Below are positions 7,228 through 14,676 of a DNA stretch of 17,610 nt, in pieces. The stretch spans positions 1-17,610 of the forward strand of contig CAKUEU010000035.1 of NCBI GenBank assembly GCA_934646865.1, in the 5' to 3' direction. A program made the translations under genes and the position numbers. The notes under the pieces are model-generated. The model was given only the letters and a program-made list of their open reading frames with translations. It was not told the origin of the DNA and did not search any database. Every line of letters starts with the position of its first letter. Positions within the stretch are counted from its first letter, which is position 1. Source of the DNA: an uncultured Collinsella sp. GTDB taxonomy: Bacteria; Actinomycetota; Coriobacteriia; Coriobacteriales; Coriobacteriaceae.

Positions 7228-8649
7228 ATGGCTTTTACCGACACATCAGACAGCGAAAGCGAAGAGCAAGACAATTCCCTGCCGCTCGATGAGGGAGGCT
7301 TCTTCTCCCTGAATGACGTCATCATGGCCGGCAGGCATCAGCTCACCCGCTCTGAGCATCTCTTGGCCGCCGACACGCGCCGGAACGCCCGCAATCTGCT
7401 CGCGAGCGCCAAGCTGCTCGTGCTCGTCGTGATCGTCTCGCTCGCCATGGGTGTTGCCGCCTGGGCATTTTTAGCCTCGCTGAACATCGCGACCGACTAT
7501 CGCGAGCACCATGCGTGGGTCTACGCCCTGCTCCCCGTCGTGGGTGTCGCCACCGCATGGGTGTATAAGAACCACGGCCTTGCCGCCAAACGTGGCAACA
7601 ACCTGGTCATCGATTCCGCCCTGGGAACCCGCCTCATCCATGCCCGCATGGCCGTCCTCACCTTTGTCTGCTCCACGCTTACGCACCTGACAGGCGGCTC
7701 GGCCGGACGCGAGGGCGCTGCCGTGCAGATTGGCGGCACCATCGCCAGCAACATCTCAAACCTCGCCCATCTTAAAAAGCACGACCATCACGACCTCATG
7801 CTCGCCGGCATCTCGTCTGCCTTCGGTGCCGTGTTCGGCTCACCCCTCGCCGGCGCCTTCTTTGGCATGGAGATGTGCTTTATCGGCAAGATCGACTACA
7901 CCGCCGGCATCTACTGCCTGGTCGCCTCGTTTACCGGCTACTTTACGTCGCTTGCCCTGGGCACCGAGTACGAGGCGAACATCATCGCCAGCGTCCCCGA
8001 TATGACACCCCGAACGGTCGCCATCGTCGTCGTCAGCGCCATCGTGTTCGGTCTAACCGCACGCCTCTTCGCCTGGTCGGTTCGAACCGTCAAGAGCCTC
8101 TACGGCCGCTTTATTACCAACTATCTTGTTCGCGCCCTCGTGGGCGCACTCGTGGTGCTCGCAGCTTACGCGGTGCTCGATGCTTGGAAGTACGCCGGCC
8201 TTGCCACCTGGCTCTCGGGCGCCGGTTTCGCCGGCAATACGACCCTCGCCGACGCCGCCATCAAGCTGGTCGTGACGGCGCTCACTCTGGGTGCCGGCTT
8301 CCAGGGCGGCGAGGTCACACCGTTGTTTGGCATCGGAGCTGCGCTTGGCGGCTGGATCGGCTGCCTCACCGGCATCGACCCCAGCTTTCTGGCGGCCCTC
8401 GGCATGCTCGGCGTGTTCTGCGCCGGCCTCAACGTGCCCATCACTACCTGCATGATGGCCATCGACCTGTTCCACGGCACAGCAGCCGGGTTCTTTGTCA
8501 TCGTTGCGTTTATCAGCTATCTTGCCGGCGGCCACCGCGGCGTTTATCCCGCGCAGCGCATTATCTCGCCCAAACGCCGTTCGCTCATTGTGGACGAGGG
8601 CGGCACGGTGGCAGAGGCTATCGAGCGTCACAACGACCTGATAGAGTAG
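7228..8649 (+). CDS. CLC-family antiporter, probably the fluoride/proton (CLC-F) type
   Basis: A 473-residue membrane protein of the CLC chloride channel/antiporter family, with AAAGAAGAGGA before the ATG. A hydrophilic N-terminus of about 55 residues precedes the membrane core. Key motifs: RGNNLV (122-127) where chloride-type CLCs have GSGIP; GSAGREGAAVQIGG (157-170), with Glu162 as the gating glutamate; and GAGFQGGEVTPLFGIG (355-370) where chloride types have GxFAP. From memory of the family, GNNL and GGEVTP are marks of the CLC-F clade, which exports fluoride in exchange for protons. I therefore infer fluoride export, though the start is too close to its promoter for a fluoride riboswitch. 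No C-terminal CBS domains are present. CLC family certain, ion inferred. Confidence 0.9.
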   Translation: MAFTDTSDSESEEQDNSLPLDEGGFFSLNDVIMAGRHQLTRSEHLLAADTRRNARNLLASAKLLVLVVIVSLAMGVAAWAFLASLNIATDYREHHAWVYALLPVVGVATAWVYKNHGLAAKRGNNLVIDSALGTRLIHARMAVLTFVCSTLTHLTGGSAGREGAAVQIGGTIASNISNLAHLKKHDHHDLMLAGISSAFGAVFGSPLAGAFFGMEMCFIGKIDYTAGIYCLVASFTGYFTSLALGTEYEANIIASVPDMTPRTVAIVVVSAIVFGLTARLFAWSVRTVKSLYGRFITNYLVRALVGALVVLAAYAVLDAWKYAGLATWLSGAGFAGNTTLADAAIKLVVTALTLGAGFQGGEVTPLFGIGAALGGWIGCLTGIDPSFLAALGMLGVFCAGLNVPITTCMMAIDLFHGTAAGFFVIVAFISYLAGGHRGVYPAQRIISPKRRSLIVDEGGTVAEAIERHNDLIE

Positions 8650-8734
8650 ATGCAGTAAACGCCGCACGGTCACAATCGGGGCAACATAACCCGAACGCGA
8701 CCGCATCGTCACGCCATACGCCGGGAGTCGCCCC

Positions 8735-9697
8735 ATGCACGCAACAGATTTTGGTCGCACGCTGATCATCGCCAATCCCGCCGCCCAGTCGGGCGCGGCG
8801 CGCGAAGTGGCCGAGCGCCTGCAGCGCTTTTTGGACATGACCGCGCGCTCATCCCAGTTTGACCTGGTGCTGACCGAGCGCATGGGACACGCCAAAGAAC
8901 TTGCCGCGCAGGCCCAGGGCTACCGCACGGTTATCGCACTCGGAGGCGACGGCGTGATCCACGAGGTCGTCAATGGCTTGATGACGCAAGAAGAGGCAGC
9001 CCGACCGGCGCTTGCCGTCCTGCCTGTAGGCTCCGGCAACGATTTTGCCCAGACGCTCGGCATCGACGATTTCTCCGGTAAGGACTTTGGTGCCCTGCTC
9101 ACCTGCGAGCTGCAGCGTCAGGACATCGGGCGCATTCGCTCATGGAACCCCGCAAGCGGCAGCGGCGAGGCGGCCGTCGAGTATTACGACCAGACGCTCT
9201 CCGTCGGCATTGACGCCGCCATCGGCCTGGGCACCACCGAGCTGCGCAAGAAGACGGGACTTACCGGCGCTCCGCTCTATACCCTTTCGGGCCTGGAGCA
9301 GTTTGGGCTGCGCTATCGCAACTACCCCATGACGGTTAGCTTTGACGGCGCGCCCGCCGAGCGCGTGCGGGCGATTATCATGGCCATCCAGCTGGGCCCC
9401 ACCTATGGCTCGGGCTATCGTATCTGCCCCGACGCCGACCCCTGCGACGGTATCCTCGACGTTTGTTACGCATGCGGTCCCGTGCCCCGTGCAGTCGCCC
9501 TGCCCATGTTCCTTTCAGCCAAGGATGGCCACCACACCAAGCTGCCGCCGGTGCGCATGCGCCGCTGCCGCCATGCCGAACTCACCTTCGAGGAGCCCAA
9601 CTACCCCATCCAGGCCGACGGCGAGCCCATCGTCGCCTCACGCATCGAGGTCGACATCCTCGCCAGCGCCCTCCAAGTCTGGCGCCCCACCCGCTAG
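8735..9697 (+). CDS. diacylglycerol kinase catalytic-domain lipid kinase (YegS/DgkB-like)
   Basis: A 320-residue cytoplasmic or membrane-associated lipid kinase of the DAGK_cat family. The ATG at 8735 follows GGGAG with a 7-base gap. The nucleotide-binding hallmarks are IIANPAAQSG (11-20), ALGGDGVIHEVVNGL (68-82) and LPVGSGNDFAQTLGI (96-110). The C-terminal half carries the beta-sandwich signature GSGYRICPDADPCDGILDV and NYPIQADGEPI near the end. Members phosphorylate diacylglycerol, phosphatidylglycerol, sphingosine or a related lipid; the substrate cannot be read from sequence. It starts 85 bases after the CLC gene with no terminator seen between them, so it may share that transcript. Confidence 0.88.
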   Translation: MHATDFGRTLIIANPAAQSGAAREVAERLQRFLDMTARSSQFDLVLTERMGHAKELAAQAQGYRTVIALGGDGVIHEVVNGLMTQEEAARPALAVLPVGSGNDFAQTLGIDDFSGKDFGALLTCELQRQDIGRIRSWNPASGSGEAAVEYYDQTLSVGIDAAIGLGTTELRKKTGLTGAPLYTLSGLEQFGLRYRNYPMTVSFDGAPAERVRAIIMAIQLGPTYGSGYRICPDADPCDGILDVCYACGPVPRAVALPMFLSAKDGHHTKLPPVRMRRCRHAELTFEEPNYPIQADGEPIVASRIEVDILASALQVWRPTR

Positions 9698-9703
9698 CCC
9701 CCA

Positions 9704-9771
9704 TAAGTTGCGGTGAAATAGGGACTGTTTGCGGCTTGGAGGCCAAACAGTCCCTATTTCACCGCAACTTA
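9704..9771. repeat. 28-bp perfect inverted repeat (long hairpin) between convergent genes
   Basis: Arms 9704-9731 and 9744-9771 are exact reverse complements around a 12-base centre. The sequence runs TAAGTTGCGGTGAAATAGGG and on through ACTGTTTG. It sits 6 bases after the plus-strand lipid kinase and 8 bases before the end of the minus-strand release-factor-like gene. It could stop transcription from both sides, but neither side has a U-tract. The arm length and exact match suggest a dispersed palindromic repeat rather than an ordinary terminator. Confidence 0.85.
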
Positions 9772-9779
9772 GAAGGGGA

Positions 9780-10160
9780 TCAATCTTCGCTGTCCGGCTT
9801 GCGGCGGTTTGCCTTTTTGATGGCGTTGAAGTGCTTGTCGTTGAGTCTGCGCTGGCGCGAGCGTTGGGGCACTTTGGTCTTGACGCGACGGCGCGGCGGA
9901 CGGCCGCGACGTTCAAGCTCTGCCTTCAACTTGCGCAGGCAACTCGCACGATTCTGAAACTGGCTGCGGCTCTCGCGCGCCGTCACGACGATCCCCGTAG
10001 GCACATGCTTCATGCGCACGGCAGAGTCCGTCGTATTCACGCCCTGACCGCCCGGACCCGTCGCGCGAAACACCTGCACCTCGCAGTCACGCGCCAGCTC
10101 CTCGGCCGACATCTCGGCAAAGCGCGCACACTCGCGCCAACTCATCTTGTTCTCGTCCAT
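9780..10160 (-). CDS. GGQ-motif release-factor-like protein (ArfB/PrfH family)
   Basis: The start is ATG 10160, preceded by GGGGAGGTG; an upstream extension to 10214 would read through the xpt terminator and is rejected. The 126-residue product is a stand-alone RF-1 domain. [18 protein letters not shown] (31-48) holds the GGQ (37-39) that hydrolyses peptidyl-tRNA in the ribosome. The C-terminus is strongly basic ([13 protein letters not shown], then KKANRRK), like the tail ArfB places in the mRNA channel of stalled ribosomes. There is no codon-recognition domain. The residue after GGQ is Gly, where RF1, RF2 and ArfB normally have His. The likely job is ribosome rescue; ArfB versus another small RF-like class is unresolved. 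Confidence 0.8.
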   Translation of the reverse strand: MDENKMSWRECARFAEMSAEELARDCEVQVFRATGPGGQGVNTTDSAVRMKHVPTGIVVTARESRSQFQNRASCLRKLKAELERRGRPPRRRVKTKVPQRSRQRRLNDKHFNAIKKANRRKPDSED

Positions 10161-10180
10161 TCCAACACCTCCCCTCAAAC

Positions 10181-10216
10181 AAAAAATGTGACAAAGGGAC
10201 CGTCCCTTTGTCACAT
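10181..10216 (-). terminator. terminator after xpt, made from a GGGAC palindrome
   Basis: On minus, ATGTGACAAAGGGAC, one base, then GTCCCTTTGTCACAT, followed directly by TTTTTTG. The 15-bp perfect arms (10186-10200 and 10202-10216) plus the U-tract make a strong terminator about 28 bases after xpt. The release-factor-like gene starts only 21 bases beyond the T-tract, so it would need read-through or a promoter I cannot see. The GGGAC core resembles the hairpin at 9704-9771. Confidence 0.8.
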
Positions 10217-10243
10217 CGCATGCGAATCTTATATGCCGCGCGA

Positions 10244-10822
10244 TTAGGCGAAGGTGATCTCGCCGTTCTCGCAGTCCATATCGGCGATACGGGCCAGGCT
10301 CTCAACGCGGAAACCGCGCTCGCGGAGCTTGTCGCCGCCGCCCTGGAAGCCCTTCTCCACGGCAATGCCAATGCCAGAAACCTCTGCGCCCGCAGCCTCG
10401 CAGATCTTGATAAGGCCTTCGAGCGCGCAGCCGTTAGCCAGGAAGTCGTCGATAATCAGGACCTTGTCGCCCTCGGACAGGAAGCGCTTACCCACGATAA
10501 CCGGATACTCCTTTTGCTTGGTAAAGGAGTAGATAGTCGTGGCATACTGCTCGCCGTCGAGGTTGATGGACTGGGCCTTCTTGGCAAAAACAACCGGCAC
10601 GCCACCAAAATGCTGGGCCGCGATGCAGGCCATGCCAATGCCCGAAGCCTCAATCGTCAGGATCTTGTTGATCTCGACGCCCTCGAACAGACGGGCCCAC
10701 TCGGCGCCCATGTGGTCGAACAGCTCAACGTCGCACTGGTGGTTGAGGAAGGCATCAACCTTAAGGACGTTACCGGCCTTTACGATGCCGTCACGGCGAA
10801 TACGATCCTCAAGCTCCTGCAT
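10244..10822 (-). CDS. xpt: xanthine phosphoribosyltransferase
   Basis: A 192-residue cytoplasmic purine salvage enzyme that makes XMP from xanthine and PRPP. The start is ATG 10822, with GAAAGGG upstream; a longer frame to 10912 lacks a ribosome site. Hallmarks are [10 protein letters not shown] (26-35), [10 protein letters not shown] (56-65), [10 protein letters not shown] (79-88) and the PRPP-binding loop [16 protein letters not shown] (121-136). The length matches Bacillus Xpt (194). In Bacillus this gene is preceded by a guanine riboswitch, but here the leader is short and shows no purine-aptamer pattern. A weak -10-like TAGACT precedes the gene. Confidence 0.92.
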   Translation of the reverse strand: MQELEDRIRRDGIVKAGNVLKVDAFLNHQCDVELFDHMGAEWARLFEGVEINKILTIEASGIGMACIAAQHFGGVPVVFAKKAQSINLDGEQYATTIYSFTKQKEYPVIVGKRFLSEGDKVLIIDDFLANGCALEGLIKICEAAGAEVSGIGIAVEKGFQGGGDKLRERGFRVESLARIADMDCENGEITFA

Positions 10823-11199
10823 GGCGCAACCCTTTCTCGCGGCAATGATTCCGCGCGATGAACAAACGTTGCACGATAGTCTACCACGGACCGACCCCCA
10901 CCCGCCCCACAAGCCCTATCGCACTATAAAGCCGCAAGACCAGTCAATTTGGGACGGGGCTCTTTTGACTACCTTTATGAGCCCTTTTCCTTCGTTCCCC
11001 ACGGATTTGCGGAGGATGCTCGCCACGAAATCGGCCCATTTACTACGTTTAACCTGACACCCCTGTCCATACCCCCGATTCTCAAAAACCGGCAGGCTCT
11101 CTACCTGCGCTTTTGTTTTTAGCGAATGCGTCATGGTTTGAGGTGCACAGTTAAACGTAGTAGATGGGCGTGATTCTTGGCAGGCGACTCGCGAACACG
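10823..11199. other. 377-base intergenic region with a repeat-derived segment
   Basis: It holds the xpt leader (including a small hairpin CGCGG/CCGCG, 10838-10855), a hairpin GGGCTC/GAGCCC, and the element with terminal inverted repeats at 11034-11169. A 72-codon minus frame (10916-11134, beginning MTHSLKTKAQVES) reads like plausible protein. It lacks a ribosome site and spans one end of the repeat, so I do not call it a gene. Confidence 0.6.
11034..11169. repeat. 136-bp element with 20-bp terminal inverted repeats (MITE-like)
   Basis: Ends 11034-11053 and 11150-11169 are reverse complements with one mismatch; the core TACTACGTTTAAC / GTTAAACGTAGTA is exact. The interior (about 96 bases) has no transposase. 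It contains a weak plus-strand hairpin GCAGG/CCTGC followed by a T-rich run ending near 11120. The right end lies 31 bases from the MFS gene stop. No clear target-site duplication is visible. Confidence 0.6.
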
Positions 11200-12504
11200 C
11201 TAATGCCGGATGCGCGTCCTCACCAAACGTACCAATGTGAGCGCAAAGCCCACGGTAGCAACGGCCATCAGCACGTAGAACACCGAACGGAAACCAAAGA
11301 GGAACACATCCGAACGGCCCGCCACATAGCTCGTGACCGTCTTACCCATTACCGCGCTCGTCTGTCCATACAGGATGCGCGACGCCGCCGTAATACCCAG
11401 CGCTATGCCCGCATAGCGCGCCAAGCTGCCCAAGCTGCCCGCAAAGCCAAGCGCCTCACGCGGAGCCGAACCCATATACAGCGAATTATTGGGACTCTGG
11501 AAGATCGACGTGCCGCACGACATAAACGCGACGCAGCACACGATCATCAAGATGGAAGAGTGCTCGTCAAGCGTGCTCACCGCAAAGAGACCGCACACGT
11601 ACACGCCCAGGCCAACGGCCGTGGGCGCTTCACAACCAACACGGTCGGACACCGAGCCCGAAAGCGGGCCCACAAAGGCATTCACGACCGGCATCGCCAA
11701 AAACAACAGGCCGGAGATATCGGAGCTAAAGCCGTGGGCATCCTGAAAGTAGAACGGCAGCACAAACTCGGAGGCACCGATACCCACGAACACGATAAGC
11801 ATGCAAGCCAGGTTAATCGTGAAAGCCGAGCTCGCAAAGCAGCGACGCGCCGCCTCTGTCAACGGCATAGGGCGTTCGCCAGCCTCCGGCTTGACATGCG
11901 GCAGCGTGTAGAGTCCCACGATAAACGAGATGACGCCAATGGGAAGGTTGATGAGGAAGATGCTCTCCCAGGGAAAACTTGCCACGAGTACGCCGCCGAG
12001 CACGGGGCCGCACATCATGCCAAGAGCCACAAAGGTCGCCAGAATGCCCATGGCACGACCGCGCTCACGCGCCGGAAACGACTCGGTGATGATGCCCATA
12101 TTGTTGGCCATCGCGGCGGCACAGCCAATGCCCTGCACGATACGCGCCAAGATAAGCACCTCGAGCGAAGCCGAAAGCCCGCAAAGCAGCGAGCCACCCG
12201 TAAAGACGATCACACCAAGCTGGAACACATTCACCTTGCCGCGTACATCGCCCAAGCGGCCAAACGGCAGCATGGCGACGCACGTCGCGAGCAGATACGC
12301 CGAGCTCACGAGCTGAATGCGGTCGAGACCCACACCCAGCTCCTTTTGCATCACCGGAAGCGCCACCGTCACGATGCTCGCATCCAGACACGCCATAAAG
12401 GTCATGACGAGCACGGTGAACAGAATCGCCCATTTATTCTTACCGTGGGTGTCGCCCTCCAGGGCAATGTGTTCGCGGCGCAGCTGCTCGGCAGTTTTCT
12501 CCAT
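11200..12504 (-). CDS. MFS drug exporter, DHA2 (EmrB/QacA-like) type
   Basis: A 434-residue integral membrane transporter. The ATG at 12504 follows AGAAAGGA; a reading from 12531 would start inside the upstream terminator. DHA2 hallmarks are LDASIVTVALPVMQKELG (40-57) in the first span, motif A FGRLGDVRGK (81-90), ARIVQGIG (120-127) and motif C GPVLGG (166-171). It is shorter than typical 14-span members (about 470-500), so 12 to 14 spans are possible. The family exports drugs or metabolites using protons; the substrate is unknown. No TetR- or MarR-like regulator is adjacent. It starts 26 bases after the metY terminator and is probably partly expressed by read-through or from a promoter I cannot identify. 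Confidence 0.88.
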   Translation of the reverse strand: MEKTAEQLRREHIALEGDTHGKNKWAILFTVLVMTFMACLDASIVTVALPVMQKELGVGLDRIQLVSSAYLLATCVAMLPFGRLGDVRGKVNVFQLGVIVFTGGSLLCGLSASLEVLILARIVQGIGCAAAMANNMGIITESFPARERGRAMGILATFVALGMMCGPVLGGVLVASFPWESIFLINLPIGVISFIVGLYTLPHVKPEAGERPMPLTEAARRCFASSAFTINLACMLIVFVGIGASEFVLPFYFQDAHGFSSDISGLLFLAMPVVNAFVGPLSGSVSDRVGCEAPTAVGLGVYVCGLFAVSTLDEHSSILMIVCCVAFMSCGTSIFQSPNNSLYMGSAPREALGFAGSLGSLARYAGIALGITAASRILYGQTSAVMGKTVTSYVAGRSDVFLFGFRSVFYVLMAVATVGFALTLVRLVRTRIRH

Positions 12505-12529
12505 ATATATCCTTTCTATCGTGCAACGC

Positions 12530-12576
12530 AAAAACGGGACCTCAATCGCCTACAAACGGTCACGATCGGGGTCCCG
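12530..12576 (-). terminator. terminator after metY
   Basis: On minus, CGGGACCCCGATCG (12563-12576) pairs with CGATTGAGGTCCCG (12535-12548; 12 exact pairs plus two wobble or mismatch positions) around a 14-base loop and is followed by TTTTTGC. It lies about 70 bases after the metY stop. Confidence 0.75.
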
Positions 12577-12645
12577 CCTACGGAATCGGAACTATGAGGA
12601 CGTCGTCAGCCGAAAAGCCGTCCCACGCCTCGCACGCACGCTAGC

Positions 12646-13929
12646 CTAGCACTGCGCGAGCGCCTGCTCAAGGTCGGCAATCAGATCGGCCGTGTCCTCC
12701 AAACCGCACGACAGGCGCACCATGTCGGCGGAGATACCGCAGGCAATGAGCTCCTCATCGTTCATCTGGCGATGCGTGGCGTTTGCCGGGTGCAGGCAGC
12801 AGGTGCGCGCATCGGCTACATGCGTGGCAATCTGGGCGAGTTTGAGGCTCGCCATAAAGGTCTCGGCCGCCGCACGACCACCGTTAAAGCCAAAGCTCAC
12901 GACGCCGCACGTACCGTTGGGCATGTACTTCTGAGCCATGTCGTAGTACTTGTCGCCCTCAAGGCCCGGATAGCTCACAAAGCGCACCTTGGGATGGCTC
13001 TGCAGGAACTTGGCAACGGCCAGACCGTTCTCGCAGTGACGCGGCATGCGTACATGCAGGCTCTCAAGCGAGCTGTTCAGGAAAAACGCCGCCTGCGGGT
13101 TCTGCATGGGGCCAAGGTCGCGCATAAGCTGTGCGGTGGCCTTGGTAATGAAGGCGCCCTCGCGGCCGAACTTCTCGGCATAGGTTACGCCGTGGTAGCT
13201 CTCGTCGGGCGTGGTGAGACCCGGGAATTTGTCGGCATGGGCCATCCAGTCAAACTGACCGTGGTCTACGATCACGCCGCCGATATAGGCCGCGTGGCCG
13301 TCCATGTACTTGGTGGTGGAGTGCGTCACGATGTCGGCGCCCCACTCAAAGGGACGGCACATCACGGGCGTCGGGAAGGTGTTGTCAACCATCAGCGGCA
13401 CGCCGTGGTCGTGCGCGGCCTTGGCAAAACGCTCAATGTCGAGAACGGCCAGTGCGGGATTAGCAATGGTCTCGCCAAAGACGAGCTTGGTGTTGGGCTG
13501 GAACGCGGCCTCGAGCTCCTCGTCGGTGCAATCCGGGGCAACAAACGTGCAGGTCAGGCCCATGCGACCCATGGTATGGGCGAGCAGGTTGTAGGTACCG
13601 CCGTAGATGGCAGAGCTCGCGACCACGTGATCGCCCGCACCGGCCACGTTAAAGATTGCGAGGAAGTTCGCGGCCATGCCCGAGCTCGTGAGCATCGCGG
13701 CGGTGCCTCCCTCCATCTCACAGATCTTGGCGGCAACCAAATCGCACGTGGGGTTCTGCAGACGACTGTAGAAGTAGCCCGACTCCTCCAGGTCGAACAG
13801 CTTGCCCATGTGTTCGGACGTGTCGTACTTCCACGTGGTGGACTGATAAATAGGCACCTGGCGCGGCTCCGCATCGCCCGGACGATAACCGCCCTGAACA
13901 CACGTGGTACCGATAGTCTGCTCGCTCAT
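12646..13929 (-). CDS. metY: O-acetylhomoserine sulfhydrylase (aminocarboxypropyltransferase)
   Basis: A 427-residue PLP enzyme of the Cys/Met-metabolism family that makes homocysteine from O-acetylhomoserine and sulfide (or methionine with methanethiol). The ATG at 13929 has AAGGGAG upstream. Hallmarks are YFYSRLQNPT (52-61), the cofactor-stacking region SSGMAANFLAIF (82-93), VDNTF with Asp182, and the Schiff-base Lys207 in HSTTKYMDGH. The length and the EKFGREGAF-type insert separate MetY from the shorter cystathionine synthase/lyase members (about 380). Cysteine-synthase side activity is possible. A promoter and palindromic site lie upstream, and a terminator downstream, so it is a single-gene unit. 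Confidence 0.93.
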   Translation of the reverse strand: MSEQTIGTTCVQGGYRPGDAEPRQVPIYQSTTWKYDTSEHMGKLFDLEESGYFYSRLQNPTCDLVAAKICEMEGGTAAMLTSSGMAANFLAIFNVAGAGDHVVASSAIYGGTYNLLAHTMGRMGLTCTFVAPDCTDEELEAAFQPNTKLVFGETIANPALAVLDIERFAKAAHDHGVPLMVDNTFPTPVMCRPFEWGADIVTHSTTKYMDGHAAYIGGVIVDHGQFDWMAHADKFPGLTTPDESYHGVTYAEKFGREGAFITKATAQLMRDLGPMQNPQAAFFLNSSLESLHVRMPRHCENGLAVAKFLQSHPKVRFVSYPGLEGDKYYDMAQKYMPNGTCGVVSFGFNGGRAAAETFMASLKLAQIATHVADARTCCLHPANATHRQMNDEELIACGISADMVRLSCGLEDTADLIADLEQALAQC

Positions 13930-13968
13930 ATCTAGCTCCCTTGCTCGGGTTTTGTTTTCATTCGGTTC

Positions 13969-14048
13969 ACGATACCGCTACCTCGCACCCCTCTCAACCC
14001 ATTCCCCAAGTGGGTAATGGGACAAAGTAATCGGGTTTATTTGTCCCA
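13969..14048 (-). promoter_or_regulatory. metY promoter with two stacked inverted repeats
   Basis: On minus, TTGAGA (13992-13997) and TATCGT (13969-13974) are exactly 17 bases apart. Directly upstream lies an inverted repeat CCCATT-N-CCC ... GGG-N-AATGGG (13998-14021), partly overlapping a second, TGGGACAAA-N13-TTTGTCCCA (14018-14048). Neither has a U-tract. They look like binding sites controlling metY and possibly the divergent gene. No SAM riboswitch or T-box features were seen. Confidence 0.55.
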
Positions 14049-14076
14049 AAACTTAAGAAAGTGTTCGATAGCGAAA

Positions 14077-14166
14077 TACAATGCGATATGCGTTGGGCTC
14101 TCGATGAGCAAAAGCGTCGGCAAGGGTACCATAGGCGGGTACACCGTGACCAAGGAGACGCTCATG
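14077..14166 (+). promoter_or_regulatory. weak promoter and leader of the C_GCAxxG_C_C gene
   Basis: A -10-like TACAAT lies at 14077-14082 without a good -35. A short inverted repeat TTCG-N4-CGAA (14064-14075) is next to it. AAGGAGA lies 6 bases before the ATG at 14164 and fixes that start over an upstream in-frame ATG at 14017. Confidence 0.35.
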
Positions 14167-14610
14167 AAACAGATTGATACCACCCAGCTCGATACCGCCG
14201 CCTGCCAGGCTCAGGCTGCCGAATACCACGCCCGCGGCTTTAACTGCGCGCAGGCCGTCGCCTGCACGCTCGCACCCGCTGTCGGACTCGACCCCGAGAC
14301 CGCTTTTACGCTCACCGAGGGCTTCGGTGCCGGAATGGGCGGGATGACCGAGACCTGCGGCGCCATCTCGGGCGCCGTGGCCGTCATGGGCTTTGTGATG
14401 AGCGATGGCATGGAAAACCCCAAGACCAAGGGGCAGACCTACAAGCTGTCGCGTGAGATCGCCAAACGCTTTGGCGAGAAGAACACGACGACCATCTGCG
14501 GCACGCTCAAGGGCATTGGCTCGGACCAGGGCCCGCTCCGTAGCTGCCCCGGCTGCATCGACGATGCCGTCGAGATCGCCTGCGACGTGCTGAAGCAGCT
14601 CGCCGAATAA
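14164..14610 (+). CDS. C_GCAxxG_C_C family (redox-type) protein
   Basis: A 148-residue soluble protein beginning MKQIDTTQLD. It matches the family named for its conserved cysteines: GFNCAQAV (25-32, Cys28), the glycine-rich GFGAGMGGMTETCGAISG (53-70, Cys65), ICGTLKG (111-117, Cys112) and CPGC (128-131). Such proteins are common in anaerobes, are thought to bind a metal or Fe-S centre or to act in redox, and often lie near oxidoreductases; the activity is not established. It stands alone, divergent from metY, and ends in the shared hairpin at 14628-14674. Family call good, function unknown. Confidence 0.85.
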   Translation: MKQIDTTQLDTAACQAQAAEYHARGFNCAQAVACTLAPAVGLDPETAFTLTEGFGAGMGGMTETCGAISGAVAVMGFVMSDGMENPKTKGQTYKLSREIAKRFGEKNTTTICGTLKGIGSDQGPLRSCPGCIDDAVEIACDVLKQLAE

Positions 14611-14621
14611 ACGACAACAAC

Positions 14622-14674
14622 AAAAATGCGACGGCCGGCGCGCCTGGGATATCCCATGGCACGCCGGCCGTCGC
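14622..14674 (-). terminator. terminator between convergent C_GCAxxG_C_C and YigZ genes
   Basis: Arms GCGACGGCCGGCG (14628-14640) and CGCCGGCCGTCGC (14662-14674) form a perfect 13-bp stem, with an inner TGGGATATCCCA palindrome. Read on minus it is followed by ATTTTTG, terminating the YigZ gene. On plus it has no U-tract but could still stop the opposing transcript. Confidence 0.8.
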
Positions 14675-14676
14675 CG

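Noticed and set aside
9463..9957. Plus frame running through the 28-bp hairpin
   Set aside because: It overlaps the lipid kinase in another frame and then the antisense of the release-factor-like gene; no start signal.
10823..10930. Purine riboswitch upstream of xpt
   Set aside because: The leader is short and GC-rich, without the paired-loop pattern of the guanine/xanthine aptamers I know.
10916..11134. 72-codon minus frame beginning MTHSLKTKAQVES
   Set aside because: Its composition is protein-like, but there is no Shine-Dalgarno and it straddles the end of an inverted-repeat element. Kept only as a note.
13930..14030. SAM riboswitch or T-box upstream of metY
   Set aside because: A -35/-10 pair lies about 40-70 bases before the start and no aptamer, specifier loop or terminator is present.
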